From Ignavibacteriales bacterium (GTDB lineage Bacteria > Bacteroidota > Ignavibacteria > T3Sed10-11): a stretch of DNA of 64,000 bases. A program made the position numbers and the translations under genes. The stretch is from NCBI GenBank assembly GCA_003562775.1, contig PWTU01000190.1:1-64000 (forward strand), in the 5' to 3' direction. Below the pieces are notes generated by a model. The model searched no databases, was not told the origin of the DNA, and saw only the letters and a program-made list of their open reading frames with translations. This document shows, piece after piece, positions 9,435 through 18,463 of this stretch (within the stretch, counting starts at the first letter, position 1; each line of letters opens with the position of its first letter).

Positions 9435-9446
9435 GACACAACAGTT

Positions 9447-11375
9447 ATGTATAATCTTATTGGACTTGTCGTTCTTCTGCCGCTCATTGGCGCTGCCTGG
9501 AACGGTCTTATCGGCTGGCGTATAAAAAGCGAAAAAATAACCGGTATAATCGGCAGCGGCGTAGTCGGGATCTCTTTTATCATTTCCGTTCTGATTTTTA
9601 TCGAAATGCTCGGTCGCGAGGCGGTAAATAGAATGGAAATTATCGAATATTTTAAATGGATTGTTGCGGGCGGACTCGATACTTCGTTCGCCTATCAGGT
9701 CGATCAACTTTCGATATTAATGACCCTTGTCGTCACCGGGGTCGGTTTTCTCATCCACGTATATTCAATCGGGTATATGCATGGCGATCCCGGTTATTGG
9801 CGTTATTTTGCCTATATGAACCTGTTCATATTCGCAATGTTAAATTTGGTGCTTGCAGATAATTTTCTTCTGTTGTTCCTCGGATGGGAGGGAGTCGGTC
9901 TATGCTCGTATCTTTTAATCGGTTTCTGGTATACGAAAAAATTTACCGGCGATGCGGCGAAAAAGGCATTCATTGTCAACAGAATCGGCGATTTCGGATT
10001 TCTCATCGGGTTATTTTTAATTTTTATTATATTCGGTACCCTTAAATTCGAACCGGTTTTCCTGCAAGCATCGGTTATGGGTATAGGTGAGCCGGTGTTT
10101 TTTTGGATTACCTTGATGCTCTTTGTAGGTGCCGTCGGGAAGTCCGCGCAGATTCCTCTCTTTGTCTGGCTCCCCGATGCAATGGCAGGCCCGACCCCAG
10201 TCAGCGCACTCATTCATGCTGCAACGATGGTAACCGCCGGTGTTTATATGGTAGCCCGTTCGGCAACTCTGTATGCACTCGCACCGCTCACACTCGAGAT
10301 TGTCGCCGTTATTGGATTACTGACCGCTGTTATGGCTGCAACAATTGCCTTGACTCAAAACGACATTAAAAAAGTACTTGCGTACTCCACGGTAAGCCAG
10401 CTCGGATATATGTTCCTTGCACTCGGCGTCGGTGCGTTCTGGGTCGGTATTTTCCACGTGTATACGCATGCATTTTTCAAAGCATTGCTCTTCCTCGGCT
10501 CGGGAGCTGTGATTCACGCAATGCATCACGAACAGGATATTCAAAAGATGGGCGGATTGCAGAAGTATTTGCCGAAGACCTATATTACATTTTTGATCGG
10601 AGCGATCGCTATTGCCGGGATTCCACCGTTGGCCGGATTCTTTAGTAAAGATGAAATTTTAGCGTATGTGTGGCACGACGGCTCGGTAATTCTCTGGGTA
10701 TTTGCTGCTTTGACCGCCGGCCTCACGGCATTTTATATGTTTCGTCTCGTGAGTTTGACTTTCTGGGGGAAGCCTCGATTCAAAGAACACGGTGATAGTG
10801 CTGTACACCCTCACGAAGCACCGGCAACAATGACCATTCCGCTGATAATACTTGCGGTTCTCTCAATCGTTGGCGGATGGGTCGGCATCCCTAAAGCGCT
10901 CGGCGGCGGTCTTGCAATTAAAGAGTTTTTATCACCGGTTTTCTACCGTGCCGACAGATTACTGGCGATGCCCGAGCACGGCGTTCATTCGATCGATTAT
11001 GTTTTGATTGCAATATCGGTGGTAATTGCTGCGGCAGGTATTTATCTCGCCCGGACTTGGTATGTCAATAAACCGGACGTACCGAACCGTATTGCGGAAA
11101 AATATCGCGGCGTGTATACCGTGTTAAACAATAAATACTACGTCGATGAATTGTATGATGCGACTATAGTAAACCCGACGGTGAGAGGATCCCGCAAACT
11201 TCTCTGGCGAAGCGTTGATGTAGGTATCATCGACGGTATCGTCAACGGTCTTGCAAAACTTATTGTGGTCCTGTCGAAATACGGGCGTAGGGTACAGGTG
11301 GGTGTGGTGCAAGGATATGCAGTAGCGTTCGTTTTCGGGATTGTCTTTATTTTATTCTGGTTGATATTCAGGTAA
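9447..11375 (+). CDS. nuoL: NADH-quinone oxidoreductase subunit L
   Basis: NuoL is the distal antiporter-like proton-pumping subunit of complex I. The 642-residue length is normal. Family motifs visible include LFLGWEGVGLCSYLLIGFW (about 145-163), the AMAGPTPVSALIHAATMV segment with the pumping Lys region near 235-260, and LAGFFSKDEIL. The C-terminal 150 residues contain the long lateral helix region and a final transmembrane anchor. It lies between nuoK and nuoM with 8-12 bp spacing. Confidence 0.97.
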   Translation: MYNLIGLVVLLPLIGAAWNGLIGWRIKSEKITGIIGSGVVGISFIISVLIFIEMLGREAVNRMEIIEYFKWIVAGGLDTSFAYQVDQLSILMTLVVTGVGFLIHVYSIGYMHGDPGYWRYFAYMNLFIFAMLNLVLADNFLLLFLGWEGVGLCSYLLIGFWYTKKFTGDAAKKAFIVNRIGDFGFLIGLFLIFIIFGTLKFEPVFLQASVMGIGEPVFFWITLMLFVGAVGKSAQIPLFVWLPDAMAGPTPVSALIHAATMVTAGVYMVARSATLYALAPLTLEIVAVIGLLTAVMAATIALTQNDIKKVLAYSTVSQLGYMFLALGVGAFWVGIFHVYTHAFFKALLFLGSGAVIHAMHHEQDIQKMGGLQKYLPKTYITFLIGAIAIAGIPPLAGFFSKDEILAYVWHDGSVILWVFAALTAGLTAFYMFRLVSLTFWGKPRFKEHGDSAVHPHEAPATMTIPLIILAVLSIVGGWVGIPKALGGGLAIKEFLSPVFYRADRLLAMPEHGVHSIDYVLIAISVVIAAAGIYLARTWYVNKPDVPNRIAEKYRGVYTVLNNKYYVDELYDATIVNPTVRGSRKLLWRSVDVGIIDGIVNGLAKLIVVLSKYGRRVQVGVVQGYAVAFVFGIVFILFWLIFR

Positions 11376-11383
11376 GGTAACTA

Positions 11384-12973
11384 ATGATTATTATGTTTGA
11401 AAACAATCTCCTCACATATTTAATATTCTCGCCCCTCATCGGAGCGTTGGTTCTTATGTTTTTAGAAAGATCAAAGCACAACGCAATGCGATGGGTAGCA
11501 CTGTTATCGACACTATTCACTTTTGTTCTTGCAGTGGTATTGTTTCTCAGATTCGATGCATCCGATGCAGGCTTCCAGTTTTTCAGAGAAGCTATGTGGA
11601 TCGAAGCAATCGATGTAGCATATCGTGTGGGGGTTGACGGCATCTCGCTCTTATTGGTTTTGTTGACCGCATTTATAATGCCGATATCGGTTATTGCATC
11701 CTGGTCGTCGATCAAACATCGAGTGAAAGAATACTTCGTGTTTTTGCTTTTACTTGAAGTAGGGATGATAGGCGTGTTTCTGGCGCTTGATATGTTTCTG
11801 TTTTATATTTTTTGGGAAGCAATGTTAATCCCGATGTATTTTATAATCGGTGTGTGGGGGGGCAAAGACCGTATTTACGCAGCGGTAAAGTTTTTCCTGT
11901 TTACGATGGTCGGCAGTTTGTTGATGCTCGTTGCGATCATCTGGATTGGTGTCTATGCTTCACAAACAACGGGTCATTTCACTACCGATCTTCAAATTCT
12001 ATTTGAGATCGCGCCCACTATCCCGCTTGCATTGCAATCGTGGATGTTCCTTGCGTTTGCCTTAAGCTTTTTGATTAAAGTCCCGTTGTTTCCGCTTCAT
12101 ACGTGGTTACCCGACGCACACGTCGAAGCGCCGACTGCGGGTAGTGTTATCCTTGCAGGCGTCATGCTGAAAATGGGTACCTACGGATTGATCCGCTTCT
12201 GTCTACCGTTGTTTCCGGCAGCGACATACGAATATATGACCGTTATTTGCGTTCTGGCAGTTATTGGAATAATCTACGGAGCGCTTGTAGCTATGGTCCA
12301 AACCGACGTGAAGAAACTGATTGCATACTCATCCGTTAGTCACCTCGGATTTATCGTACTCGGTATCTTTGCTCTCACCGAGGAGGCGATGCAGGGCAGC
12401 ATCATACATATGGTGAATCACGGTTTAAGCACCGGGGCGCTTTTTCTGTTGGTGGGGATGCTCTATGAACGACGGCATACGCGACTGATAGTTGATTTCG
12501 GCGGTGTTGCGAAAGTGATGCCGGTGTTTGCTGCATTCTTTTTATTTATTTCTTTATCCTCAATCGGGTTGCCGGGATTAAATGGATTTGTCGGTGAATT
12601 TTTAATACTGCTCGGTGCATTTCAGTCGCAGGCACTGGCAACATACTGGTATGCAATATTCGCCGCGACCGGTGTTATCCTTGCAGCGGTGTATATGTTA
12701 TGGATGTATCAGCGGGTAATGCTTGGCGATCTGGATAAACCCGAAAATCAAAAACTAATCGATATCAACGGACGGGAGCTCGCCACACTGGTTCCGATTG
12801 CAATATTTGTGATATGGATCGGCATTTATCCGTCTACATTTTTAAATAAGACAGAAGCTTCCGGTCGGCAGGTGCTTGAACAGGTGGAACGGGGAAGAGC
12901 AATGTACCGCACCGCACAAACGCCGGATGCGATAGAACGAGATATTTTTTCAGAACAACAGAATCGTAAATAA
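11384..12973 (+). CDS. nuoM: NADH-quinone oxidoreductase subunit M
   Basis: NuoM is the second antiporter-like subunit of the complex I membrane arm. The 529-residue protein shows FYIFWEAMLIPMYFIIG (about 142-158, with the conserved pumping Glu), LPDAHVEAPTAGSVILAGVMLKMGTYG split around residues 245-270, and LIAYSSVSHLGF. A second in-frame ATG nine bases downstream (11393) is an equally possible start. Its tail of about 30 polar residues is unremarkable. Confidence 0.97.
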   Translation: MIIMFENNLLTYLIFSPLIGALVLMFLERSKHNAMRWVALLSTLFTFVLAVVLFLRFDASDAGFQFFREAMWIEAIDVAYRVGVDGISLLLVLLTAFIMPISVIASWSSIKHRVKEYFVFLLLLEVGMIGVFLALDMFLFYIFWEAMLIPMYFIIGVWGGKDRIYAAVKFFLFTMVGSLLMLVAIIWIGVYASQTTGHFTTDLQILFEIAPTIPLALQSWMFLAFALSFLIKVPLFPLHTWLPDAHVEAPTAGSVILAGVMLKMGTYGLIRFCLPLFPAATYEYMTVICVLAVIGIIYGALVAMVQTDVKKLIAYSSVSHLGFIVLGIFALTEEAMQGSIIHMVNHGLSTGALFLLVGMLYERRHTRLIVDFGGVAKVMPVFAAFFLFISLSSIGLPGLNGFVGEFLILLGAFQSQALATYWYAIFAATGVILAAVYMLWMYQRVMLGDLDKPENQKLIDINGRELATLVPIAIFVIWIGIYPSTFLNKTEASGRQVLEQVERGRAMYRTAQTPDAIERDIFSEQQNRK

Positions 12974-12979
12974 TAACCA

Positions 12980-14407
12980 ATGGACTTCAATCCAACTGAT
13001 CTTCTTCATATACTGCCGGTGCTGATCGTCACGGTTACGGCGCTCTCAATATTAATTCTTGAAATAACGATAAAACGAGCCGAGCCGTTTGTGTTCGTAT
13101 TCAGCATACTCGGACTGATCGCGGCAGGCGTAGCCGCAATGTATCTTTATCCGGTAAGCGATACTACTGCGTTTTATGAAATGGTAAGCGTCGGCGGGTT
13201 TGCGAGCTTCTTTCACGTAGTATTTATAGTACTGACGATCTTAACGTTTTTCATCTCACGGCAATATATCGAACGGATGGGAATTTACCACAGCGAATAT
13301 TATGCGATGATTCTATTCTCGCTTGTGGGAATGATGCTGATTGCCTCGTCGCTCGATCTCTTGATGCTGTTTATAGGTATTGAATTAATGTCGGTGAGTT
13401 TCTACGTCCTTGCGGGATTTCTGAGAGCGAGATTAAGCTCCAACGAGTCGGCACTCAAATATTTTCTGCTCGGCGCATTCGCAACCGGTTTTCTTGTATA
13501 CGGAATAGCGTTAATCTACGGTGCATCCGGCACGACCAAGCTGCCGGTGATCGCAATGCAAATAGACGAGCTGTTCACCAGTACCCTTTTCTGGATCGGC
13601 GTTGCAATGCTGACGATGGGATTCTCTTTTAAAGTTGCATCCGTTCCGTTCCATATGTGGGCGCCCGATGTGTATGAAGGAGCGCCGACCACCGTCACCG
13701 CATTTATGTCAACGGCCGGAAAAGCCGCCGCATTCGCCGGATTTTTGATCGTAGTCATGTTTTCATTTGCCGGCGGCGTCGAAAAATTACATGACCTCTT
13801 CGCGATACTTGCCGTTGCATCCATGGTTGTCGGGAATCTCATTGCGATCTCCCAGCAAAATTTAAAAAGAATGCTTGCATATTCAAGCATTGCACATGCC
13901 GGCTACATGCTGATCGGATTTGCCGCAGCAAGCGAACTCGGTGTCAGCGGTGTTATGTTTTATGTGGTTGCATACGGTTTTATGAACATCGGCGCTTTCG
14001 GCGTCATTTCAATGGTTGAATATGGCGAAAATAAAAATCTGACTTTCGATGAATTCAAAGGCCTTGCAACCCGAAAACCGCTGCTGGCGGCAATGATGGC
14101 AATCTTTATGTTCTCGCTCTCGGGTATTCCGCCGTTTGCCGGTTTCTTCGGAAAATACTATATCTTCGTTGCGGCAATACAGGAAGGGTATACATGGCTT
14201 GCAATCGTCGGCGTACTTGCGAGCATTGTTGGTGTGTATTATTATATCAGGGTTATTATTTATATGTATTTTTACGACGGGGATGTTCGGCTTGAAGAAG
14301 AACCGTCATATTTAGGCGTTACTGCTTTAGTAATATCTGCAATAGCTGTTTTACAAATGGGTGTTTTTCCATCAACCGTATTGCGTTTAACGTTCGGGTT
14401 ATTCTAA
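12980..14407 (+). CDS. nuoN: NADH-quinone oxidoreductase subunit N
   Basis: NuoN is the third antiporter-like subunit. The 475-residue protein carries MLFIGIELMSVSFYVLAG (about 129-146, with its Glu), SFKVASVPFHMWAPDVYEGAP near 217-237, and MLAYSSIAHAGYML. It begins 6 bp after nuoM. The NAD(P)HX repair gene begins only 4 bp after its stop, so the two are almost certainly on one message. Confidence 0.97.
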   Translation: MDFNPTDLLHILPVLIVTVTALSILILEITIKRAEPFVFVFSILGLIAAGVAAMYLYPVSDTTAFYEMVSVGGFASFFHVVFIVLTILTFFISRQYIERMGIYHSEYYAMILFSLVGMMLIASSLDLLMLFIGIELMSVSFYVLAGFLRARLSSNESALKYFLLGAFATGFLVYGIALIYGASGTTKLPVIAMQIDELFTSTLFWIGVAMLTMGFSFKVASVPFHMWAPDVYEGAPTTVTAFMSTAGKAAAFAGFLIVVMFSFAGGVEKLHDLFAILAVASMVVGNLIAISQQNLKRMLAYSSIAHAGYMLIGFAAASELGVSGVMFYVVAYGFMNIGAFGVISMVEYGENKNLTFDEFKGLATRKPLLAAMMAIFMFSLSGIPPFAGFFGKYYIFVAAIQEGYTWLAIVGVLASIVGVYYYIRVIIYMYFYDGDVRLEEEPSYLGVTALVISAIAVLQMGVFPSTVLRLTFGLF

Positions 14408-14411
14408 AAGT

Positions 14412-15974
14412 ATGCTACAAATAGCGTCGGCACAGGAGATGAGAGGTTGCGATGATCAGGCGATCACGGGATACGGAATTCCCGGCATCGTGTTGATGGA
14501 AAATGCCGCACGGGGAACTGCCGATGCCATGGCCGAGTATATCCCCGGTCTCACTTCAAAACATATTCTTATTGTATGCGGTAAAGGCAACAACGGCGGA
14601 GACGGCTTTGCAATTGCCCGGCATCTCATTGAACGCGGCGCTGCAGTTACCGTCGCGTCGCTCTCTCCGGTTTCTCAGATAAAAGGGGATGCACGGGTTA
14701 ATGCGGATATCATTCAGAAAATGAGCCGGACAGAATCATCGGGTGCTCTCTCGTTTGTTAAATCTATAACACGTCAGAAGCTTAAGCAAATATCAAAACC
14801 CGATATCATTGTCGATGCATTACTCGGAACAGGTTTTAAAGGTAAACTTAAACCGAAAGTTGCATCCATAGTCGAGTGGATGAACAAGCAGTCAGCGATA
14901 CGTGTTGCCGTCGATATCCCATCCGGAATCGATGCGGATACTGGCAGGAGTGAAGGTGTCACCGTGCAAGCCGATTACACGTGCACAATGGGATTGATCA
15001 AGACGGGGTTATTATTCTCGCCCGGATGCGATGCTGCGGGTAAAATAGTACGCATCGATATACAAATCCCTCCGGAAGTTTTTCGCCGTTCCGGCATTAA
15101 AACGTTTCTCGTGCAAGAGCCCGCCATTCGCTCCGTAATGCCGAAGCGGATGCTTGATGTACACAAGTATAGGGTCGGTAAAGTATTTGTTCTTGCCGGT
15201 TCTACAGGACTAACGGGTGCTGCTGCGCTTACATCGATGAGTGCGCTCAGAAGCGGCGCCGGCGCGGTTGTTCTTGGAATTCCCGCCGGTCTCAATCTTA
15301 TGATGGAAAAGAAACTAACGGAGGTTATGACATTGCCGCTGACGGACAATGGATCCGGAGTGTTGCTCGCTCACGCCTGGGAGCAGATAAAGCAGCAATG
15401 CGAATGGGCGGACGTGATTGCTGCCGGCCCCGGTTTATCACGATCCGGTGACATTAAAGAAATAATAATCCGGTTATTGGAGGAAATACAAAAGCCGATT
15501 GTACTCGACGCAGATGGGATAAATGTATTGGCGGGAAATGTTATGTTATTCAATAAACGAAATGCTCCGGTAATAGTAACGCCTCATACCGGGGAATTTT
15601 CCCGATTATCCGGGATCGATCCTTCCGATATAAATAAAGACCGGATTTCTCATGCACGAGAATTTGCAAAGAAGCATAGAATCACATTATTATTAAAAGG
15701 CGGTCCGACTATAGTTGCATCAAAGCATGGTAACCTTTATATTAACGAAACCGGAAATCCCGGTATGGCAACTGCAGGCGCGGGGGATGTTCTCACCGGA
15801 GTCATAGCCGGCTTGTGGGCGCAGGGGTTAACGGATGAAATTGCAGCTTATTGTGGAGCTTACATCCATGGTGCCGCGGGAGATAAAGCGAAGGAAAGAT
15901 ATGGAGAATTTGCTATGACCGCCGGCGACATTCAAGAAGAGTTGTTGAAGGTATTAAGGGGAATTACAGGTTGA
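14412..15974 (+). CDS. nnr: Bifunctional NAD(P)HX epimerase / ADP- or ATP-dependent NAD(P)HX dehydratase
   Basis: The 520-residue protein repairs hydrated NADH and NADPH. The N-terminal half (about 1-220) is the YjeF_N epimerase, with GKGNNGGDGFAIARHL and VDIPSGIDADTG. The C-terminal half (about 230-520) is the ribokinase-like dehydratase, with TPHTGEFSRL, LLKGGPTIV and the NPGMATAGAGDVLTG catalytic loop. Fusion of the two is usual in bacteria. Its position 4 bp after nuoN, in the operon of the main NADH consumer, fits a metabolite-repair role. It overlaps the VanZ gene by 4 bp. Confidence 0.95.
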   Translation: MLQIASAQEMRGCDDQAITGYGIPGIVLMENAARGTADAMAEYIPGLTSKHILIVCGKGNNGGDGFAIARHLIERGAAVTVASLSPVSQIKGDARVNADIIQKMSRTESSGALSFVKSITRQKLKQISKPDIIVDALLGTGFKGKLKPKVASIVEWMNKQSAIRVAVDIPSGIDADTGRSEGVTVQADYTCTMGLIKTGLLFSPGCDAAGKIVRIDIQIPPEVFRRSGIKTFLVQEPAIRSVMPKRMLDVHKYRVGKVFVLAGSTGLTGAAALTSMSALRSGAGAVVLGIPAGLNLMMEKKLTEVMTLPLTDNGSGVLLAHAWEQIKQQCEWADVIAAGPGLSRSGDIKEIIIRLLEEIQKPIVLDADGINVLAGNVMLFNKRNAPVIVTPHTGEFSRLSGIDPSDINKDRISHAREFAKKHRITLLLKGGPTIVASKHGNLYINETGNPGMATAGAGDVLTGVIAGLWAQGLTDEIAAYCGAYIHGAAGDKAKERYGEFAMTAGDIQEELLKVLRGITG

Positions 15975-16387
15975 ATCAAATTAGCAGAGGGTTTTGGATA
16001 TACGTTGCCCCGGCGATTTTTTACGGGTTACTTATAATAGCGGCAACCGGAACTCCCGGTGATCGTATACCATCTATTGAAATACCCGGACTTGATAAGG
16101 TCGTTCATTTCGGGATGCATTTTATTTTTGCGATGCTAATACATCGTGCGCTGTTATACCATGCGAACGGAAACCTGATCAAGTCGCGCACTTTATTTTT
16201 GACCGTTATCTTCGTGTCCGTTTTCGGAATTATTGTCGAGTGGTACCAGACATTTATTCCGGGAAGGTTCCCAACGATCGGCGACGCGATAGCTAATATA
16301 CTTGGCGCAATTGTCTATATGATACTCTATAATATTGTTTTATACCGGATATGGCCGGAACGTAAAATCCGGATTCTAAGGAACTAA
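15971..16387 (+). CDS. VanZ-like family membrane protein
   Basis: This 138-residue protein has four hydrophobic segments and the VanZ-like signature: an early PG-rich loop, KVVHFGMHFIFAMLI with conserved His residues (about 42-56), and the late GIIVEWYQTFIPGRFPTIGDAIANILGA region. VanZ-like proteins are small inner-membrane proteins of unclear role; the founding member affects teicoplanin resistance. The start is TTG, overlapping the nnr stop by 4 bp, so it is the last gene of the nuo transcript. Confidence 0.88.
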   Translation: MNQISRGFWIYVAPAIFYGLLIIAATGTPGDRIPSIEIPGLDKVVHFGMHFIFAMLIHRALLYHANGNLIKSRTLFLTVIFVSVFGIIVEWYQTFIPGRFPTIGDAIANILGAIVYMILYNIVLYRIWPERKIRILRN

Positions 16388-16438
16388 CGGCGGAAATGCT
16401 TGTTTTAGGTAAAAGAGAACAAAATTTAAAAAAAATAT

Positions 16439-16467
16439 TTGACAAAACTGTCGAATATTAATATATT
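16439..16467 (+). promoter_or_regulatory. Sigma-70-type promoter for TonB-like gene
   Basis: TTGACA (16439-16444) is followed by a 17-bp spacer and TATATT (16462-16467). The last four spacer bases are TTAA, as in the folB and htpX promoters. Downstream, AACTCC (16485-16490) can pair with GGAGTT (16502-16507), which would bury the GGGAG ribosome-binding site of the next gene in a short hairpin. Confidence 0.72.
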
Positions 16468-16514
16468 TTAAAAAATAAATAAGTAACTCCACACAAAACA
16501 GGGAGTTGGTAGCC

Positions 16515-17171
16515 ATGAAAAAATTAAAACGAGGGAAAGTGCCTGAGGAGGACCTGCGGCTCAAGTATCCGAAGGTCCTTGAAATCAGTTTAATAATTGC
16601 AATAGCAGTGTTTATTATTGCATTTAGATTTCTACCTGAATGGGATGGTCCCGAAGGCATCGTCATAGAAGATCAGGAACTTGTCGATCTCGAAGACGTC
16701 GATATCACAAGGCAGGAGGAAAGACCGCCGCCACCGCCTCGACCGCCAATACCGATTGAAGCGCCGGGCGACGATGTGATGGACGATCTCGATTTTGCGT
16801 GGAGCGAGCTTGATATGTATGAAGACGTTCCCCCGCCTCCACCGCCGAGAGACGATGAACCGGAAGAGCAGTTCTTCCTTGCAGTTGAGGAAATGCCGGA
16901 AATTATAGGCGGAATCGAATCGATTCAGCGACGGGTTCGTTATCCGGAACTTGCTAAGCGTGCGGGCGTTGAGGGTACGGTTTATATTTACGCATTTGTC
17001 GATGCAGAAGGGAACGTTGTAAGAACCGAGATTGTCAACGATCCGGGCGCCGGTCTTGGCGATGCAGCGGCAGCTGCCGTTGCAGAGGCAAAATTCAAAC
17101 CGGGACGACAACGAGGTCAACCGGTTCCGGTGCGTGTTTCAATACCGGTTCATTTCCGGTTAGCTCGATAA
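16515..17171 (+). CDS. TonB-family energy transducer
   Basis: TonB proteins carry the proton-motive force from ExbBD to outer-membrane transporters. This 218-residue protein has a short basic cytoplasmic start, one transmembrane helix (about 26-43), an acidic and proline-rich periplasmic stretch (PPPPPRPPIPIE and PPPPPPRDD) and a C-terminal TonB fold (about 125-218, VEGTVYIYAFVD and KFKPGRQRGQPV). I chose the ATG at 16515 because GGGAG lies 9 nt upstream; an upstream TTG at 16506 would overlap that site. The gene has its own promoter and a strong terminator. No exbB or exbD is in view. Confidence 0.9.
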   Translation: MKKLKRGKVPEEDLRLKYPKVLEISLIIAIAVFIIAFRFLPEWDGPEGIVIEDQELVDLEDVDITRQEERPPPPPRPPIPIEAPGDDVMDDLDFAWSELDMYEDVPPPPPPRDDEPEEQFFLAVEEMPEIIGGIESIQRRVRYPELAKRAGVEGTVYIYAFVDAEGNVVRTEIVNDPGAGLGDAAAAAVAEAKFKPGRQRGQPVPVRVSIPVHFRLAR

Positions 17172-17186
17172 GAAAATTCTTTCGAT

Positions 17187-17222
17187 AAGCCCCTTATGAC
17201 ACTATGATAAGGGGCTTTTTTC
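17187..17222 (+). terminator. Rho-independent terminator after TonB-like gene
   Basis: An 11-bp perfect stem (AAGCCCCTTAT with ATAAGGGGCTT) encloses a 9-nt loop and runs straight into six T residues. It begins 16 bp after the TonB-like stop. The loop contains an ATG in frame with the next gene, but that ATG is not a credible start. Confidence 0.92.
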
Positions 17223-17230
17223 TATCATTT

Positions 17231-18463
17231 ATGGAAATAGAAATTCTCTTTTTATTTTTTCTTGCGTTACTCCTCAGCTCATTGTTCTCCTTTTCGGAGA
17301 TTGCTTTCATTGTTGCAAATAAATTAAAAATCGAGGTGCGCGCGCGAAAAAAAGTACCGGGCGCCGCAACAACTCTTGCCTTTATAAAACAACCGGATCG
17401 CTTCTTTTCCACCCTCCTGGTCGGTAATAATATTGCAAATGTTGCTTGTTCCTCCATTGCAACGGCGCTATTCGGACTTTATTTTGGATGGGGAGAATTT
17501 ACCATCCTGATTATGGTTTCCGGTTCACTTCTTTTGTTTGGTGAAATAATACCAAAAACAGTCGCGCGTGATATTGCCGATTTTGTCATTATTTTGATTG
17601 CTCTTTTTATAAAATTTGTTCGTGTCATTTTATATCCTCTGGTATGGCTTTCGGAGCGTGTATCAGGGATTCTGCTTGGTATATTCAAAGTAGGATCGGA
17701 TGATGTAAAACTTTTCTTTTCACGAAGTGATATTAACCAGCTAATACGAGAAAGTAGTGAAAGCGGCGATATGGATACCGACGACGGGACAATGCTCGTT
17801 AAAGCTATATCTCTTGCCGATCAGCAGGTGCGCGAGGTAATGATTCCGCGTACAGAGATAGTTGCCATCGATCAATCGGCAACGCTGCAGGAGGTGATAC
17901 GGGTATTCCGGCGGTCCGGGTATTCACGGCTTCCGGTCTATAAAGATACGCTTGATCAGATTGTCGGTGTTACATACGCACACGATCTGTTCCAGCGACC
18001 GAGAAGTTTAAAAAACATTATACGCGAAGTTTTATTCGTTCCGGAAACCAAGAAAAGCTCCGACCTCCTGCGTGAATTCCGTCAGCGGGGCATTACCATA
18101 GCAGTTGTTGTTGACGAGTACGGCGGCACTGCAGGATTGGTTACGACGGAGGATCTTATTGAGGAGCTTGTCGGAGAGATACACGATGAATACGACGTTG
18201 AGGAAATAGTATGTGAGAAGGTGAATGATACAACATATTTACTGAGCGGACGTGTTGAGATAGACTATCTCAATGAAAAATTTCAACTCAATATCCCGGG
18301 CGGCGATTACGAAACTATTGCGGGGTATATCATGAATAGAGCCGGTACAATCCCGCAACAAGATGAAGTAGTGGAAACGGATGATTTTACGATTACTGTT
18401 TCTAAAGCGGTTAAGAATAAAATTCAATTAGTTCAACTTGAAGTCAAGAAAAATAAAGATTGA
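17231..18463 (+). CDS. CNNM/CorC-HlyC family membrane protein with CBS pair
   Basis: The 410-residue protein has an N-terminal DUF21/CNNM membrane domain (about 1-180), a tandem CBS pair (about 200-320, containing EVMIPRTEIVAID and DEYGGTAGLVTTEDLIEE) and a C-terminal CorC_HlyC transporter-associated domain (about 335-410). Relatives are linked to magnesium and cobalt efflux, and some were named haemolysins. I use the ATG at 17231, because the upstream in-frame ATG (17204) lies inside the loop of the preceding terminator. Its stop overlaps the next start by 4 bp. Confidence 0.9.
   Translation: MEIEILFLFFLALLLSSLFSFSEIAFIVANKLKIEVRARKKVPGAATTLAFIKQPDRFFSTLLVGNNIANVACSSIATALFGLYFGWGEFTILIMVSGSLLLFGEIIPKTVARDIADFVIILIALFIKFVRVILYPLVWLSERVSGILLGIFKVGSDDVKLFFSRSDINQLIRESSESGDMDTDDGTMLVKAISLADQQVREVMIPRTEIVAIDQSATLQEVIRVFRRSGYSRLPVYKDTLDQIVGVTYAHDLFQRPRSLKNIIREVLFVPETKKSSDLLREFRQRGITIAVVVDEYGGTAGLVTTEDLIEELVGEIHDEYDVEEIVCEKVNDTTYLLSGRVEIDYLNEKFQLNIPGGDYETIAGYIMNRAGTIPQQDEVVETDDFTITVSKAVKNKIQLVQLEVKKNKD

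Noticed and set aside
16632-17120. Minus-strand frame of 162 codons opposite the TonB-like gene
   Set aside because: It results from the codon bias and proline-rich repeats on the plus strand. No motif or start site supports it.
17204-17230. In-frame ATG extending the CNNM/CorC gene upstream
   Set aside because: This ATG lies in the loop of the strong terminator after the TonB-like gene, and the extra residues come from the stem and T-run. The ATG at 17231 is the sensible start.
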